Of a DNA stretch of 12,902 bases, positions 1 through 7,065 are shown piece after piece. This DNA is from Trichomonas tenax (Eukaryota; Parabasalia; Trichomonadida; Trichomonadidae): contig JALKBU010001302.1 in NCBI GenBank assembly GCA_023091735.1, positions 1 to 12,902 on the forward strand. The letters are read 5' to 3'. The notes beneath the pieces were generated by a model that ran no database searches, was not told where the DNA came from, and was given only the letters and a program-made list of their open reading frames with translations. Every line of letters begins with the position of its first letter. Position 1 is the stretch's first letter. Both the position numbers and the translations under genes were made by a program.

Positions 1-124
1 GCTTGATCGGGTATCGTGCATTCAAAGACTGCAAGCGACTGATCCTCGTCTACTTCTCATCGAACTCAATCATCGAAATCGGCACCGGCGCATTCGATGG
101 CTGTCGTTGTCTTTATCGATGTGG
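1..124 (+). repeat. Left arm of a 124-bp inverted repeat
   Basis: Base i pairs with base 12903-i for the first 124 bases without gaps; 117 of 124 positions agree (my count). Differences fall at bases 1 and 4 and in three adjacent-region codons (about 45-58). The arm is the last LRR of a BspA-like gene and is much richer in GC than the following sequence. Confidence 0.85.
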
Positions 125-317
125 AGGTGGTTCGAGTTATACGATTTCTAAAATGTATGAAACGAAAATGGAACAAGGAGTGAATGAAGGAAACGGAAAA
201 GCAGTTATTTCTCCTTTTTGGATAAGCACAAAGGAATATCAGACACTTGTAAACTGTAAGAATTACTTTTCATTGAAGATACAAAACTTATTCATCGTCT
301 TTGTTTCAATGAGTTGA
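3..317 (+). CDS. BspA-like leucine-rich-repeat protein, C-terminal fragment (5' end outside window)
   Basis: The frame is open from the window edge and stops with TGA at 315-317; no true start is visible, so this is a 5'-partial gene. The first 40 codons read as one BspA-type LRR (LRR_5 style): IGYRAFKDCKRL, then a variable strand, then SIIEIGTGAFDGCRCL, with the alternating Ile/Phe and AFxxC spacing of trichomonad BspA proteins. These are usually surface or secreted adhesin-like proteins in very large families. After the LRR the reading frame becomes Lys/Glu/Asn-rich and AT-rich with no recognisable domain (about 60 residues) and no membrane segment, so the tail may be a recent or decayed replacement. 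The LRR part (1-124) is almost identical to the inverted copy at the other window end, but the tails differ. Family is fairly sure; whether this copy is functional is not known. Confidence 0.7.
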   Translation: MIGYRAFKDCKRLILVYFSSNSIIEIGTGAFDGCRCLYRCGGGSSYTISKMYETKMEQGVNEGNGKAVISPFWISTKEYQTLVNCKNYFSLKIQNLFIVFVSMS

Positions 318-396
318 AATATAGAATAAACATATTACACTAATATAACGTAGATTTACATAAAAGTAATCAATATAAAAACATAACAAACAATTA

Positions 397-3300
397 TTAT
401 GATGACGCAGGGTAGAATAGAGGAACTGGGACTTGGAGTGCTCTGATCAGTGTCATCTGCAATGCACAGACGAAATCATCTTGTTGTTGGAACATTTTCT
501 TCTGGTTTTCGTCTTTGCTGTCTGCACGAAGTCGCTGACGATCGAAGATGTCCTTCATGAGGTCGAATGCTGCTCTGATCTGGTTCGCTGGGATGAACAA
601 ACAGTACGCGTTGGCAACTTCACGGAAGATTCTCTCGATGAGGATTGGCATCTCGCACATGTCCGCATATGTGAATATGTAAAGAAGAGAACCATATTCT
701 GGTTGTGGTGTTGAGTTAGGTTTGATCTCTTTGAATGACGCAAACTTGAATGTGTTAGTGTAATACTCGGTTGTCTTGTTGCTCGAGAACAGAGGGAATA
801 TGTATGGAAGTGTTCGCTCCAATTCATCAACGTATGGCTTCGATGGCTCTGCACTTCCGAATGCATAAATTGCTGATCGGACGATCTCAGCACTGCGCTG
901 GATACCATCCCATCGTGCTTTCTTGCGGTCTGAGACGAGGCGACGATAAACAACAACCTTTAGTGGACCGATAACAGAACGTCGATTCTGTGGCAAAACA
1001 AGAGATGTGAAACTTGGCAATCGAGTGACTAATGCCTCTTTGAACATCAATTCAAGTGGAAGAGATTGAAGTGACCTCGAGACAACAAAGTTGATCGACT
1101 TATCGATGCATGGTGCGATTGTCAAGAATCGTCCTTTCTTATTTGAGAACCATGACATGTCTGTCGGGAGTTCGTCTTCAATCAATGGAATTGATGTCTT
1201 GAGGATGGAGCAGTTCATAAGCAATTCACCAAATAACTTCTCTTTGATCTCGGTCAATGTGTTGACATACATCATTGGGTTGTTGAACTTATCGGCGCTG
1301 CCCTTCTTGTCGACTAAAACATATCCAAGAAGACATTCGAAGAATGACTGAGGAAGGAAGTTCTCGATAAGGTCGAACTTGATCTTTGATCCCATTGCAT
1401 CGAGCTGAATACTCTTTACTGGTTGATCGCCATCTGAGAATTTGACAATTCTTCGCTGTCCTGTCATTGGGATGTAAACAAGAATGCCATCGAATATCCT
1501 CTGAACGAGAACTGTTCTGCATGCTGCCTTGTTGTGGCGTATCGCTGTCAAGAATCGGACATCGGTTGCCATTGAGCCTTCGCTCGCCTCTTGGATTGTC
1601 TCGATCGTCTTCATGATCTCACGGCAGACTGCTCTGTTGCGGATGTGCATCGTGTCGACATCGATCTTCTGTGTTTCGAACAACCTGATATTTGCATTGA
1701 TGGCACTGAATAAGTTGTCCAATGATCGTTCGCGAGCTTCAATAGATTTTCGTGTCTGGTCAATGTCGTAACCGGACTCCATTAAGACGTTCTCGAAGGA
1801 TGGAAGTCTCGGGTTCTTCAGGCTCAAGACTTCGAAGTCCATCTCTGCACTAGCATAGATCGTTGATGGAAGACCGGCATCAACATTCCTCAGTCGGTTG
1901 CCAAGAAGACACTTGATGTCGCTCAATAAATCGAAAACTAAGAGTCTCTCGTTGATGAAATCTTTATCGGAATATGCCAAAACTTCAACCAATAATTCGA
2001 TGGAGTGGGCAAACTGTCTCAGTGCATATGTAGAAATGTTGACTGGAACGAAGTGAGGGCCAAGTGAAAGCTTTCGCAATGTCGTGAATGCAAAATCGAA
2101 ATACTGTCTGCACTCTTTCATCTTGTTCATCATCAAGTAGCACTTTGACAGCAATGACTGACAGTAGACAATCATGTTAATAGACATCAATCGATTCGAG
2201 TTCTTTTCGCAGAATTGGAGAATTCGCAAGCATTCGTCTAATGAATTCTCTTTCGTCAACTGGCGCTCGTTGACTTTTGGAAGATCCTTCGACTGCTTGC
2301 CGTGTGGCTGCGTGAGAAGCTGAGGCTGTGTGATGTGAATCGGTGGAGCAGACTCAACACTGAAGAAGTGATACAATGTGATGTCAACAAAATTGAGACA
2401 TGCTTCGATTTCTTTTCGCTGTGAACCAATCTTCTCGAAACATGTTCGCGCTAATGCGAAGCAGCTGATGCATTCGTCGACAATGTCTTCGCGTGTGAAT
2501 TCTTTTACTGGTTTCTTGTAGTCAAGAAAACGTTTCTGGGAATCGATCAATTCGGTCCCCAAGTTAATATTCTTTGGGAATGTGAATCTGTTAAGATAGA
2601 CAATCTTCAATGCCATGCCACGCCACAGGAATCCTGTGCCGACTTCCTTCAATGTTCCCTTAAGATAAATGAAAAACTCGGACCAAACGATTGTTTCGCG
2701 GAACATCATTCTGTCCAATGTACCGCGCATCATCATAGAAACAACAGCACCGCATGCATCGAAACTCGCTCCACTGAGCAATGAGATGTGCGTTGCAGAG
2801 CGTGTCTGGTGACGGACATCGATCTGTGGGAGACTTTGAACGCACTGCTGGTAGCGATTCGTCTTCAGGAACAAACGGCTCTTCAAGTATCCGATGATGT
2901 TCTGTAAAACTGGAATCTCCATAGCTTTGAGGAGGTTGTTGATTGTGAATTCAGCAGCTTTATAGTGTCGCATTCTAATGAGAGTGTCGATGTACGAGCA
3001 GCAGACTAACATTGTGTTGATGGCGTTCTTCTTTGGTCCGAAGTCTGGGAATGAACTCACGAGTAAAGGACGCGAAATCTTCTGAGTCCCATTCATTAAC
3101 TGATCATTCAATTTGATGTTCTCTCGGACTTGAAGGTTATATGGCTTTCTTAAAAGGAATGACAGAAGAGAAACTGCTAAATGCATCATACCGTTCTCGC
3201 AGTATATTTGGGCGATAGTTTGACCTAAATACAAAGATTCGTCGATTTTCGCAAGTTGAATTAAAGTTTTCAGACTTGATGTGTAGAAAAAAAGCGCTCT

Positions 3301-5250
3301 GAGTGTGTCGCCGTTCCGCTGTGCCATCTGCGCGATGGCTGTTGAAGCGTTTGTGTCTTTGATGTCAGAAAGGAAGTAGTTGTCAAATGCAAGTGTTGCG
3401 TGATAATATCTGTCTGATCTTTCGAGTGTCTCTGCAAAGAATAAAACGCTCGAACGAATGATTGGTGTTCTGCTGAATGTGGGCATAACTTTGTGAACGA
3501 GATAAACTAACTCGAACATGATTTGGCATGAAATAGAAGGATCAACGTCGATGTATGCAAGAGCTGCAGCGAATCCTATCCTAAATGCGAAGAATGGCGG
3601 TAAGTTCAGTGTAGAATAGGCTTCGTACAAATACGTTGCTCTCAGTGTGCGATGAGAGACTGGGTGCTGAACAGACTTAAGAGACGGAGACTGGGAAATG
3701 CGTCCACCAGTCAGTGGGCTGCGTCCATCAATGATGAATTCGACGTCTGCGGCTGCGAGATAATGAACGACGTTCTCTGTGAATGATACGGCTAATTCTG
3801 GTAATTTTCGGCGTTTTTCGATCGGTTTGAGTGATTTTCGTTCAATTTGTTCGTTTGGAATTAAATCTAATAATTTTTCGTAAGAATGTTGAATTTCGGC
3901 GGCGTGTGAAAGCATTGCGTTGTGGGCTTCGTGCTCGAAGATAATCAAGTTTGGAAACAAGCATCCTCTTGTCACTGGGTTGCTTGCAGACTGATTTAAA
4001 AACTGCAATGTCGGGTAATAAAGATGAAAGAAATCCGCGGATGGCTCCATAGGCAGAGCGTTTAATAGCTTCTGTTGGTTGACGAGGAAGCTGTATAATG
4101 ATGTGTAATAAAATGCATTGTTAGTTACAATTCTTTGTTCGTTAATAATCGCATTCATTGTCATTGGCGCTGAAGTATACTGTTGGTGTGGATCATGGTT
4201 GATGCTCGATCTCCAATTCACCATCGGAAGTTCATTTGATCCAAAAACCGGCCTCAAAGAGACAATCCAATCAGAAAACTGAGTAGCGGAATAGGAAAAG
4301 TGTCCCTCGTCATCCAATAGGTATGTCATTGTTTCGGGCGGTTCTGTAACTGCTATTGCGAGTGTTTCGACTTTTGTTTGACAATTTGCAAAATCTAAAA
4401 CGTTTTCGTGAACTTCTTCTTCAAATGTTTTGATTGCGGGTTGATTTGTTGCCCTTATTGTGTTGTTCTTTATAAATTCGAAAAATGAATCGCTGTTCTC
4501 GTCATCATCTTCGTTATTTATCTCATTTATCGCTTCCAAAGCTCTCGGACAGTACGTCGATAGTTTATGAATGACTGATGGTAAAATCGGATGCCTAGGA
4601 AATAAATGAGCGATATCCATGCTTATTTTCAAAATCAATTCTTGAATCGAGAAATTTTCGAAAAGTGAAGTAATTGGAGCATAACCTGGTGATTTCAGGC
4701 ACTCCTCCAACGATGACAAGAAGAAATAACACGATTCACCTTTTTCTGGAGAATTCAATCCTATTAAGTAATAAATAAGCGATAAAATTCGAGAATCTAT
4801 TATCAAATCTATGTATTTGCGCATGTTGATTTTTTTGTCGGTTGTATAATGGATTATATCGATTTGAGCGGAAATTACATCATCATATTCGTTAGGATCT
4901 AATGGTAAATCTTCAATCTTTTTAGAGAGAAATTTTTGAACTGTTTCTTGCATCGTCTGTGAAATCTGGTCCTCAGGAATAAAGAAAACAGGACCGGTAT
5001 ATTTTTGAGGTAGTTTCATTTTCTCGAGCATTGATAAAATATTTGTTATACGCGATGATGCATCTGAAAAGCCTACAATTTTCTTCTTTTTTTCCATCGG
5101 TTTCAAAGCTATAACAGGAAATTGCCGACTTATCCTCAAATCTTCACCCTCAGAACTCGAAGAAAAGAATTTTCCATCATCTGATTCCTCGCACAATTGT
5201 GATGCTCGTTTTTCCGCCTTTAATCCGAGTACAATTTTTGGGGAATCCAT
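397..5250 (-). CDS. Separase-like (peptidase C50-related) giant helical-repeat protein, apparently without catalytic residues
   Basis: One uninterrupted frame of 1617 residues. The ATG at 5250 lies 5 nt after an initiator-like TCATA on the same strand, which supports this start. Seen: an acidic/serine stretch (about 20-38), a basic MEKKKK at 52-57, an acidic patch at about 243-260, then a long alpha-helical region with TPR-like helix pairs (for example near 640-700). The C-terminal 240 residues look like a separase/CHAT caspase-fold domain: hydrophobic strand FLTIAP (1375-1380), LQSLPLE at 1394-1400, VTRLPSF at 1408-1414 (metazoan separases have LPWE followed by a nearly identical VTRLPSF), strand KVVVYRR (1431-1437). 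Where separases have the catalytic His-Gly this protein reads YIFTYAD (1524-1530), and the strand expected to end in Gly-Cys-Ser reads AYCLFIPAN (1548-1556). Separases cut cohesin at anaphase; this copy may be a non-catalytic paralogue. A different large axonemal or TPR/CHAT-like protein is the main alternative. Family call moderately sure, loss of active site inferred. Confidence 0.65.
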   Translation of the reverse strand: MDSPKIVLGLKAEKRASQLCEESDDGKFFSSSSEGEDLRISRQFPVIALKPMEKKKKIVGFSDASSRITNILSMLEKMKLPQKYTGPVFFIPEDQISQTMQETVQKFLSKKIEDLPLDPNEYDDVISAQIDIIHYTTDKKINMRKYIDLIIDSRILSLIYYLIGLNSPEKGESCYFFLSSLEECLKSPGYAPITSLFENFSIQELILKISMDIAHLFPRHPILPSVIHKLSTYCPRALEAINEINNEDDDENSDSFFEFIKNNTIRATNQPAIKTFEEEVHENVLDFANCQTKVETLAIAVTEPPETMTYLLDDEGHFSYSATQFSDWIVSLRPVFGSNELPMVNWRSSINHDPHQQYTSAPMTMNAIINEQRIVTNNAFYYTSLYSFLVNQQKLLNALPMEPSADFFHLYYPTLQFLNQSASNPVTRGCLFPNLIIFEHEAHNAMLSHAAEIQHSYEKLLDLIPNEQIERKSLKPIEKRRKLPELAVSFTENVVHYLAAADVEFIIDGRSPLTGGRISQSPSLKSVQHPVSHRTLRATYLYEAYSTLNLPPFFAFRIGFAAALAYIDVDPSISCQIMFELVYLVHKVMPTFSRTPIIRSSVLFFAETLERSDRYYHATLAFDNYFLSDIKDTNASTAIAQMAQRNGDTLRALFFYTSSLKTLIQLAKIDESLYLGQTIAQIYCENGMMHLAVSLLSFLLRKPYNLQVRENIKLNDQLMNGTQKISRPLLVSSFPDFGPKKNAINTMLVCCSYIDTLIRMRHYKAAEFTINNLLKAMEIPVLQNIIGYLKSRLFLKTNRYQQCVQSLPQIDVRHQTRSATHISLLSGASFDACGAVVSMMMRGTLDRMMFRETIVWSEFFIYLKGTLKEVGTGFLWRGMALKIVYLNRFTFPKNINLGTELIDSQKRFLDYKKPVKEFTREDIVDECISCFALARTCFEKIGSQRKEIEACLNFVDITLYHFFSVESAPPIHITQPQLLTQPHGKQSKDLPKVNERQLTKENSLDECLRILQFCEKNSNRLMSINMIVYCQSLLSKCYLMMNKMKECRQYFDFAFTTLRKLSLGPHFVPVNISTYALRQFAHSIELLVEVLAYSDKDFINERLLVFDLLSDIKCLLGNRLRNVDAGLPSTIYASAEMDFEVLSLKNPRLPSFENVLMESGYDIDQTRKSIEARERSLDNLFSAINANIRLFETQKIDVDTMHIRNRAVCREIMKTIETIQEASEGSMATDVRFLTAIRHNKAACRTVLVQRIFDGILVYIPMTGQRRIVKFSDGDQPVKSIQLDAMGSKIKFDLIENFLPQSFFECLLGYVLVDKKGSADKFNNPMMYVNTLTEIKEKLFGELLMNCSILKTSIPLIEDELPTDMSWFSNKKGRFLTIAPCIDKSINFVVSRSLQSLPLELMFKEALVTRLPSFTSLVLPQNRRSVIGPLKVVVYRRLVSDRKKARWDGIQRSAEIVRSAIYAFGSAEPSKPYVDELERTLPYIFPLFSSNKTTEYYTNTFKFASFKEIKPNSTPQPEYGSLLYIFTYADMCEMPILIERIFREVANAYCLFIPANQIRAAFDLMKDIFDRQRLRADSKDENQKKMFQQQDDFVCALQMTLIRALQVPVPLFYPASS

Positions 5251-5252
5251 TA

Positions 5253-5257
5253 TATGA
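5253..5257 (-). promoter_or_regulatory. Initiator-like element (TCATA) of the separase-like gene
   Basis: Read on the minus strand the bases are TCATA followed by TA and the ATG at 5250. The trichomonad initiator consensus is TCA(+1)Y(T/A), normally 5-20 nt before the start codon. Here the presumed transcription start (A at 5255) gives a 5' UTR of only 5 nt. Confidence 0.5.
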
Positions 5258-5613
5258 TAGATAAAAACGATATATAAATAAACTTTAAAAATCGAATCCT
5301 TGCTCTTTTATGATTTTCGTGTTTGGCTATACATAAAGCATTTGAAAAACTTATTGAAATTGGAAAAAATTAAACCAATTTTGGAATAGAAATGAATTGT
5401 CTTTATAAGGTTGTTTTTAGCTATTGCTATATATGAAAAAGCTAATAATCATCAAAAATCAGATTTTTATTTTTTCGAAGCCTTATTTTTGAAGAAACAG
5501 CTATAAAAACATGCTCTAAATCTAAATAACAAAAAGATTTTGTTTGAAAAAGAATTTGATTTATATTCAAAATATCAAAATCGCATACCATGTATTGTAT
5601 AAAGAGGATACTG

Positions 5614-5742
5614 TTAGAGAAGTCCAAAGTTATATAATGCTGGAGATTCGGGCATTATTTGTTGTTCGAAATGAAATTCATGCTCAATTGATTTTTTGTT
5701 ATCAGGTCCTGAGAGTGAGCGCAGGGCTTGCACTGATACTAG
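5614..5742 (-). pseudogene. Possible coding relic, unidentified
   Basis: This stretch stands out from its flanks by higher GC. On the minus strand it gives about 42 stop-free codons ending in TAA at 5614-5616, with a composition typical of real protein: it includes VQALRSLSGPDNKK and FEQQIMPESPALYNF. There is no upstream start in frame (a stop lies at 5743-5745) and no initiator-like motif. It could be the last piece of a decayed gene, a fragment of a repeat family, or chance. No family was recognised. Confidence 0.25.
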
Positions 5743-5895
5743 TTATTGTACATCCTTGAGATTTATCCTTCATTGTCCAAAAAGTTAATGTTGACGATCA
5801 AATATTTGCCAATTTTAGGATTTTCTCTTTGCATTACTCTTTTACTTGAGGAGCTTTGATGATTTATCAACTTAGAAAGACATGAATTAGTCAAA

Positions 5896-6041
5896 CCCAA
5901 TTATATTTTGCTATCCCCTACATAATATAAAATCATCCCCTGAACAAACAATATAAACCCTTTTATTATTTGCAATTTCCCCTATTTTATTTTTTGTTCC
6001 CCTGTTAAATTAATTGCCCTTGTTAATTTTTGGCATTCCCT
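5896..6041 (+). repeat. Helically phased CCC(T) array upstream of the 6055 gene
   Basis: Eight CCC blocks, seven of them CCCT, begin at 5896, 5916, 5938, 5958, 5980, 6000, 6017 and 6038, with spacings of 20, 22, 20, 22, 20, 17 and 21 bp. The spacers are almost all A/T and not similar to each other, so this is a periodic motif array rather than a simple tandem repeat. The last block is 9 bp before the initiator-like TCATA at 6047. The spacing is close to two DNA helix turns, which would put all blocks on the same face. A role in transcription-factor binding, nucleosome exclusion or bending is inferred from position and phase only. Confidence 0.6.
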
Positions 6042-6046
6042 GTTTT

Positions 6047-6051
6047 TCATA
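6047..6051 (+). promoter_or_regulatory. Initiator-like element (TCATA) of the 6055 gene
   Basis: TCATA followed by ATA and the ATG at 6055; the presumed start at A 6049 gives a 6-nt 5' UTR, in line with the very short leaders of trichomonad mRNAs. It is nearly the same arrangement as at the separase-like gene. Confidence 0.55.
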
Positions 6052-6054
6052 ATA

Positions 6055-6939
6055 ATGAATGACATTCGAGCAAGATTAAATGAAGATTTACGTGTTATCT
6101 ATGATAGAGCTGTAAATACTTTTCCTGAAGTAGATGGTAACTTAAGCGATAAAAAGATCGCTTATTTGACTTCTATTTTAGATATTAACGAAGAATTAGA
6201 CGTAATTCTTATCGAAGAGGTTTTTTCATTAATTCAATCACTCATGGATGTTAACCAGTTTGTTCCACAGTCTATAATAGATTCATTACTTTACTGTTGT
6301 TTGAAATATCCGCAATTTACAGTTGAGCTCAAAAGATATACGAAAAGACTAAATGCAAAATCATGGTTATTCAACAGTATAATGAAAATTCAGAAAAATC
6401 ATGGAGACTTTTTCAGAAACTCAATTTACGAAAATAAAACAACTTGGGATTTCATTTTGGACGAATTTGAAGAAGATGTACGTGTAAAATCAACGATGCT
6501 TGATACTCCATTCGCAAATTATCCAGTTTCGTTACTTTTAGAATCGTTAATATTTTCATGGGAAATGGAAAACCAAAGTCTGCATACAATCGAACAGGTG
6601 GTAGTGTCTATTGTACAATATTGCCTGCATTCTGAAATTTCCTCAGGAAAACGAATTTTAAGTTTGCTATTTACGATTTTCCCTAATGAAGTTTACGAGC
6701 ACATATATATATGTGCTGATAAATTAAGTACAGAATGTATAGGTAAGATTTGTGAATTAGAATTATATAATTCTAAGCCTTTAGAAGGAAATTTGCTTGT
6801 CATTGCAGTCAAAATGATCCCATTTAACTTAGAATTAGCTAAAAATATCATTACAAAATGCAATGAAGATGAAATATCAACATTCAATGAAATGGTTGAT
6901 CACTTCAGTGAATTCCACGGAAGGTTCATTTCTGAATAA
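6055..6939 (+). CDS. Hypothetical helical protein, 294 residues
   Basis: Not recognised. The start ATG sits directly behind an initiator-like TCATA. The protein is predicted by eye to be nearly all alpha-helical, soluble and mildly acidic, with no signal peptide and no clear membrane segment. Repeated amphipathic helix pairs, such as LIEEVFSLIQSLMDV, SLLLESLIFSWEM and VVVSIVQYCLHS, would fit a small HEAT- or ARM-like solenoid, but no motif is strong enough to name. Codon use is AT-rich, unlike the GC-richer 3' part of the large neighbouring gene. The stop is embedded in TAAA, the tetranucleotide that serves as the trichomonad polyadenylation signal when at or near the stop codon. It lies 126 bp upstream of the CDF-like gene on the same strand. 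The gene contains a perfect 20-bp palindrome at 6698-6717 and an 8-bp inverted repeat (6143-6150 / 6157-6164). Confidence 0.8.
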   Translation: MNDIRARLNEDLRVIYDRAVNTFPEVDGNLSDKKIAYLTSILDINEELDVILIEEVFSLIQSLMDVNQFVPQSIIDSLLYCCLKYPQFTVELKRYTKRLNAKSWLFNSIMKIQKNHGDFFRNSIYENKTTWDFILDEFEEDVRVKSTMLDTPFANYPVSLLLESLIFSWEMENQSLHTIEQVVVSIVQYCLHSEISSGKRILSLLFTIFPNEVYEHIYICADKLSTECIGKICELELYNSKPLEGNLLVIAVKMIPFNLELAKNIITKCNEDEISTFNEMVDHFSEFHGRFISE

Positions 6940-7021
6940 AAATTTGTTTGTAATTCTAATACATTGCTTATCACTATCTTTCAAAAATCAAATTAAAATC
7001 ATTTTGACATTTTGATTTGTA

Positions 7022-7053
7022 AATTGTCAGAAAGAAAATAATAATTGTCAGAA
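7022..7053 (+). repeat. Direct repeat AATTGTCAGAA x2 upstream of the CDF-like gene
   Basis: The 11-mer AATTGTCAGAA occurs at 7022-7032 and again at 7043-7053, 21 bp start to start, just before the first ATG of the transporter-like gene at 7066. The core ATTGTCAG also occurs once upstream of the SMP gene (8982-8989). A promoter element is plausible from position; it does not match the TCAY(T/A) initiator. Confidence 0.35.
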
Positions 7054-7065
7054 TGGTTCTATTAC

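Larger units (their letters stand above)
5251..6054. other. Divergent intergenic region
   Basis: About 800 bp between two genes transcribed away from each other. The outer parts are very AT-rich with many A and T runs. About 5614-5742 is clearly richer in G and C and holds an open minus-strand frame (separate entry). From 5896 to the plus-strand start lies the phased CCC(T) array (separate entry). No tRNA or known structural RNA was recognised. The plus-strand frame at 5544-5759 has no initiator-like motif and no recognisable domain and is not called as a gene. Confidence 0.5.

Noticed and set aside
433..1771. Several 60-130 codon frames overlapping the separase-like gene
   Set aside because: They are read in other frames of a GC-richer coding region, show no domains and have no promoter-like motifs.
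5544..5759. 71-codon plus-strand frame
   Set aside because: Starts in a poly-A-like tract, no initiator-like motif, no domain; the GC-richer part reads better as protein on the other strand.
5857..5943. Possible C/D box snoRNA (TGATGA ... CTGA)
   Set aside because: The purine before TGATGA is missing, no terminal stem or D'/C' boxes are seen, and such short motifs are frequent by chance.
7045..7065. TTG start for the CDF-like protein
   Set aside because: Same reason; ATG at 7066 or 7087 is used instead, and the region overlaps the AATTGTCAGAA repeat.
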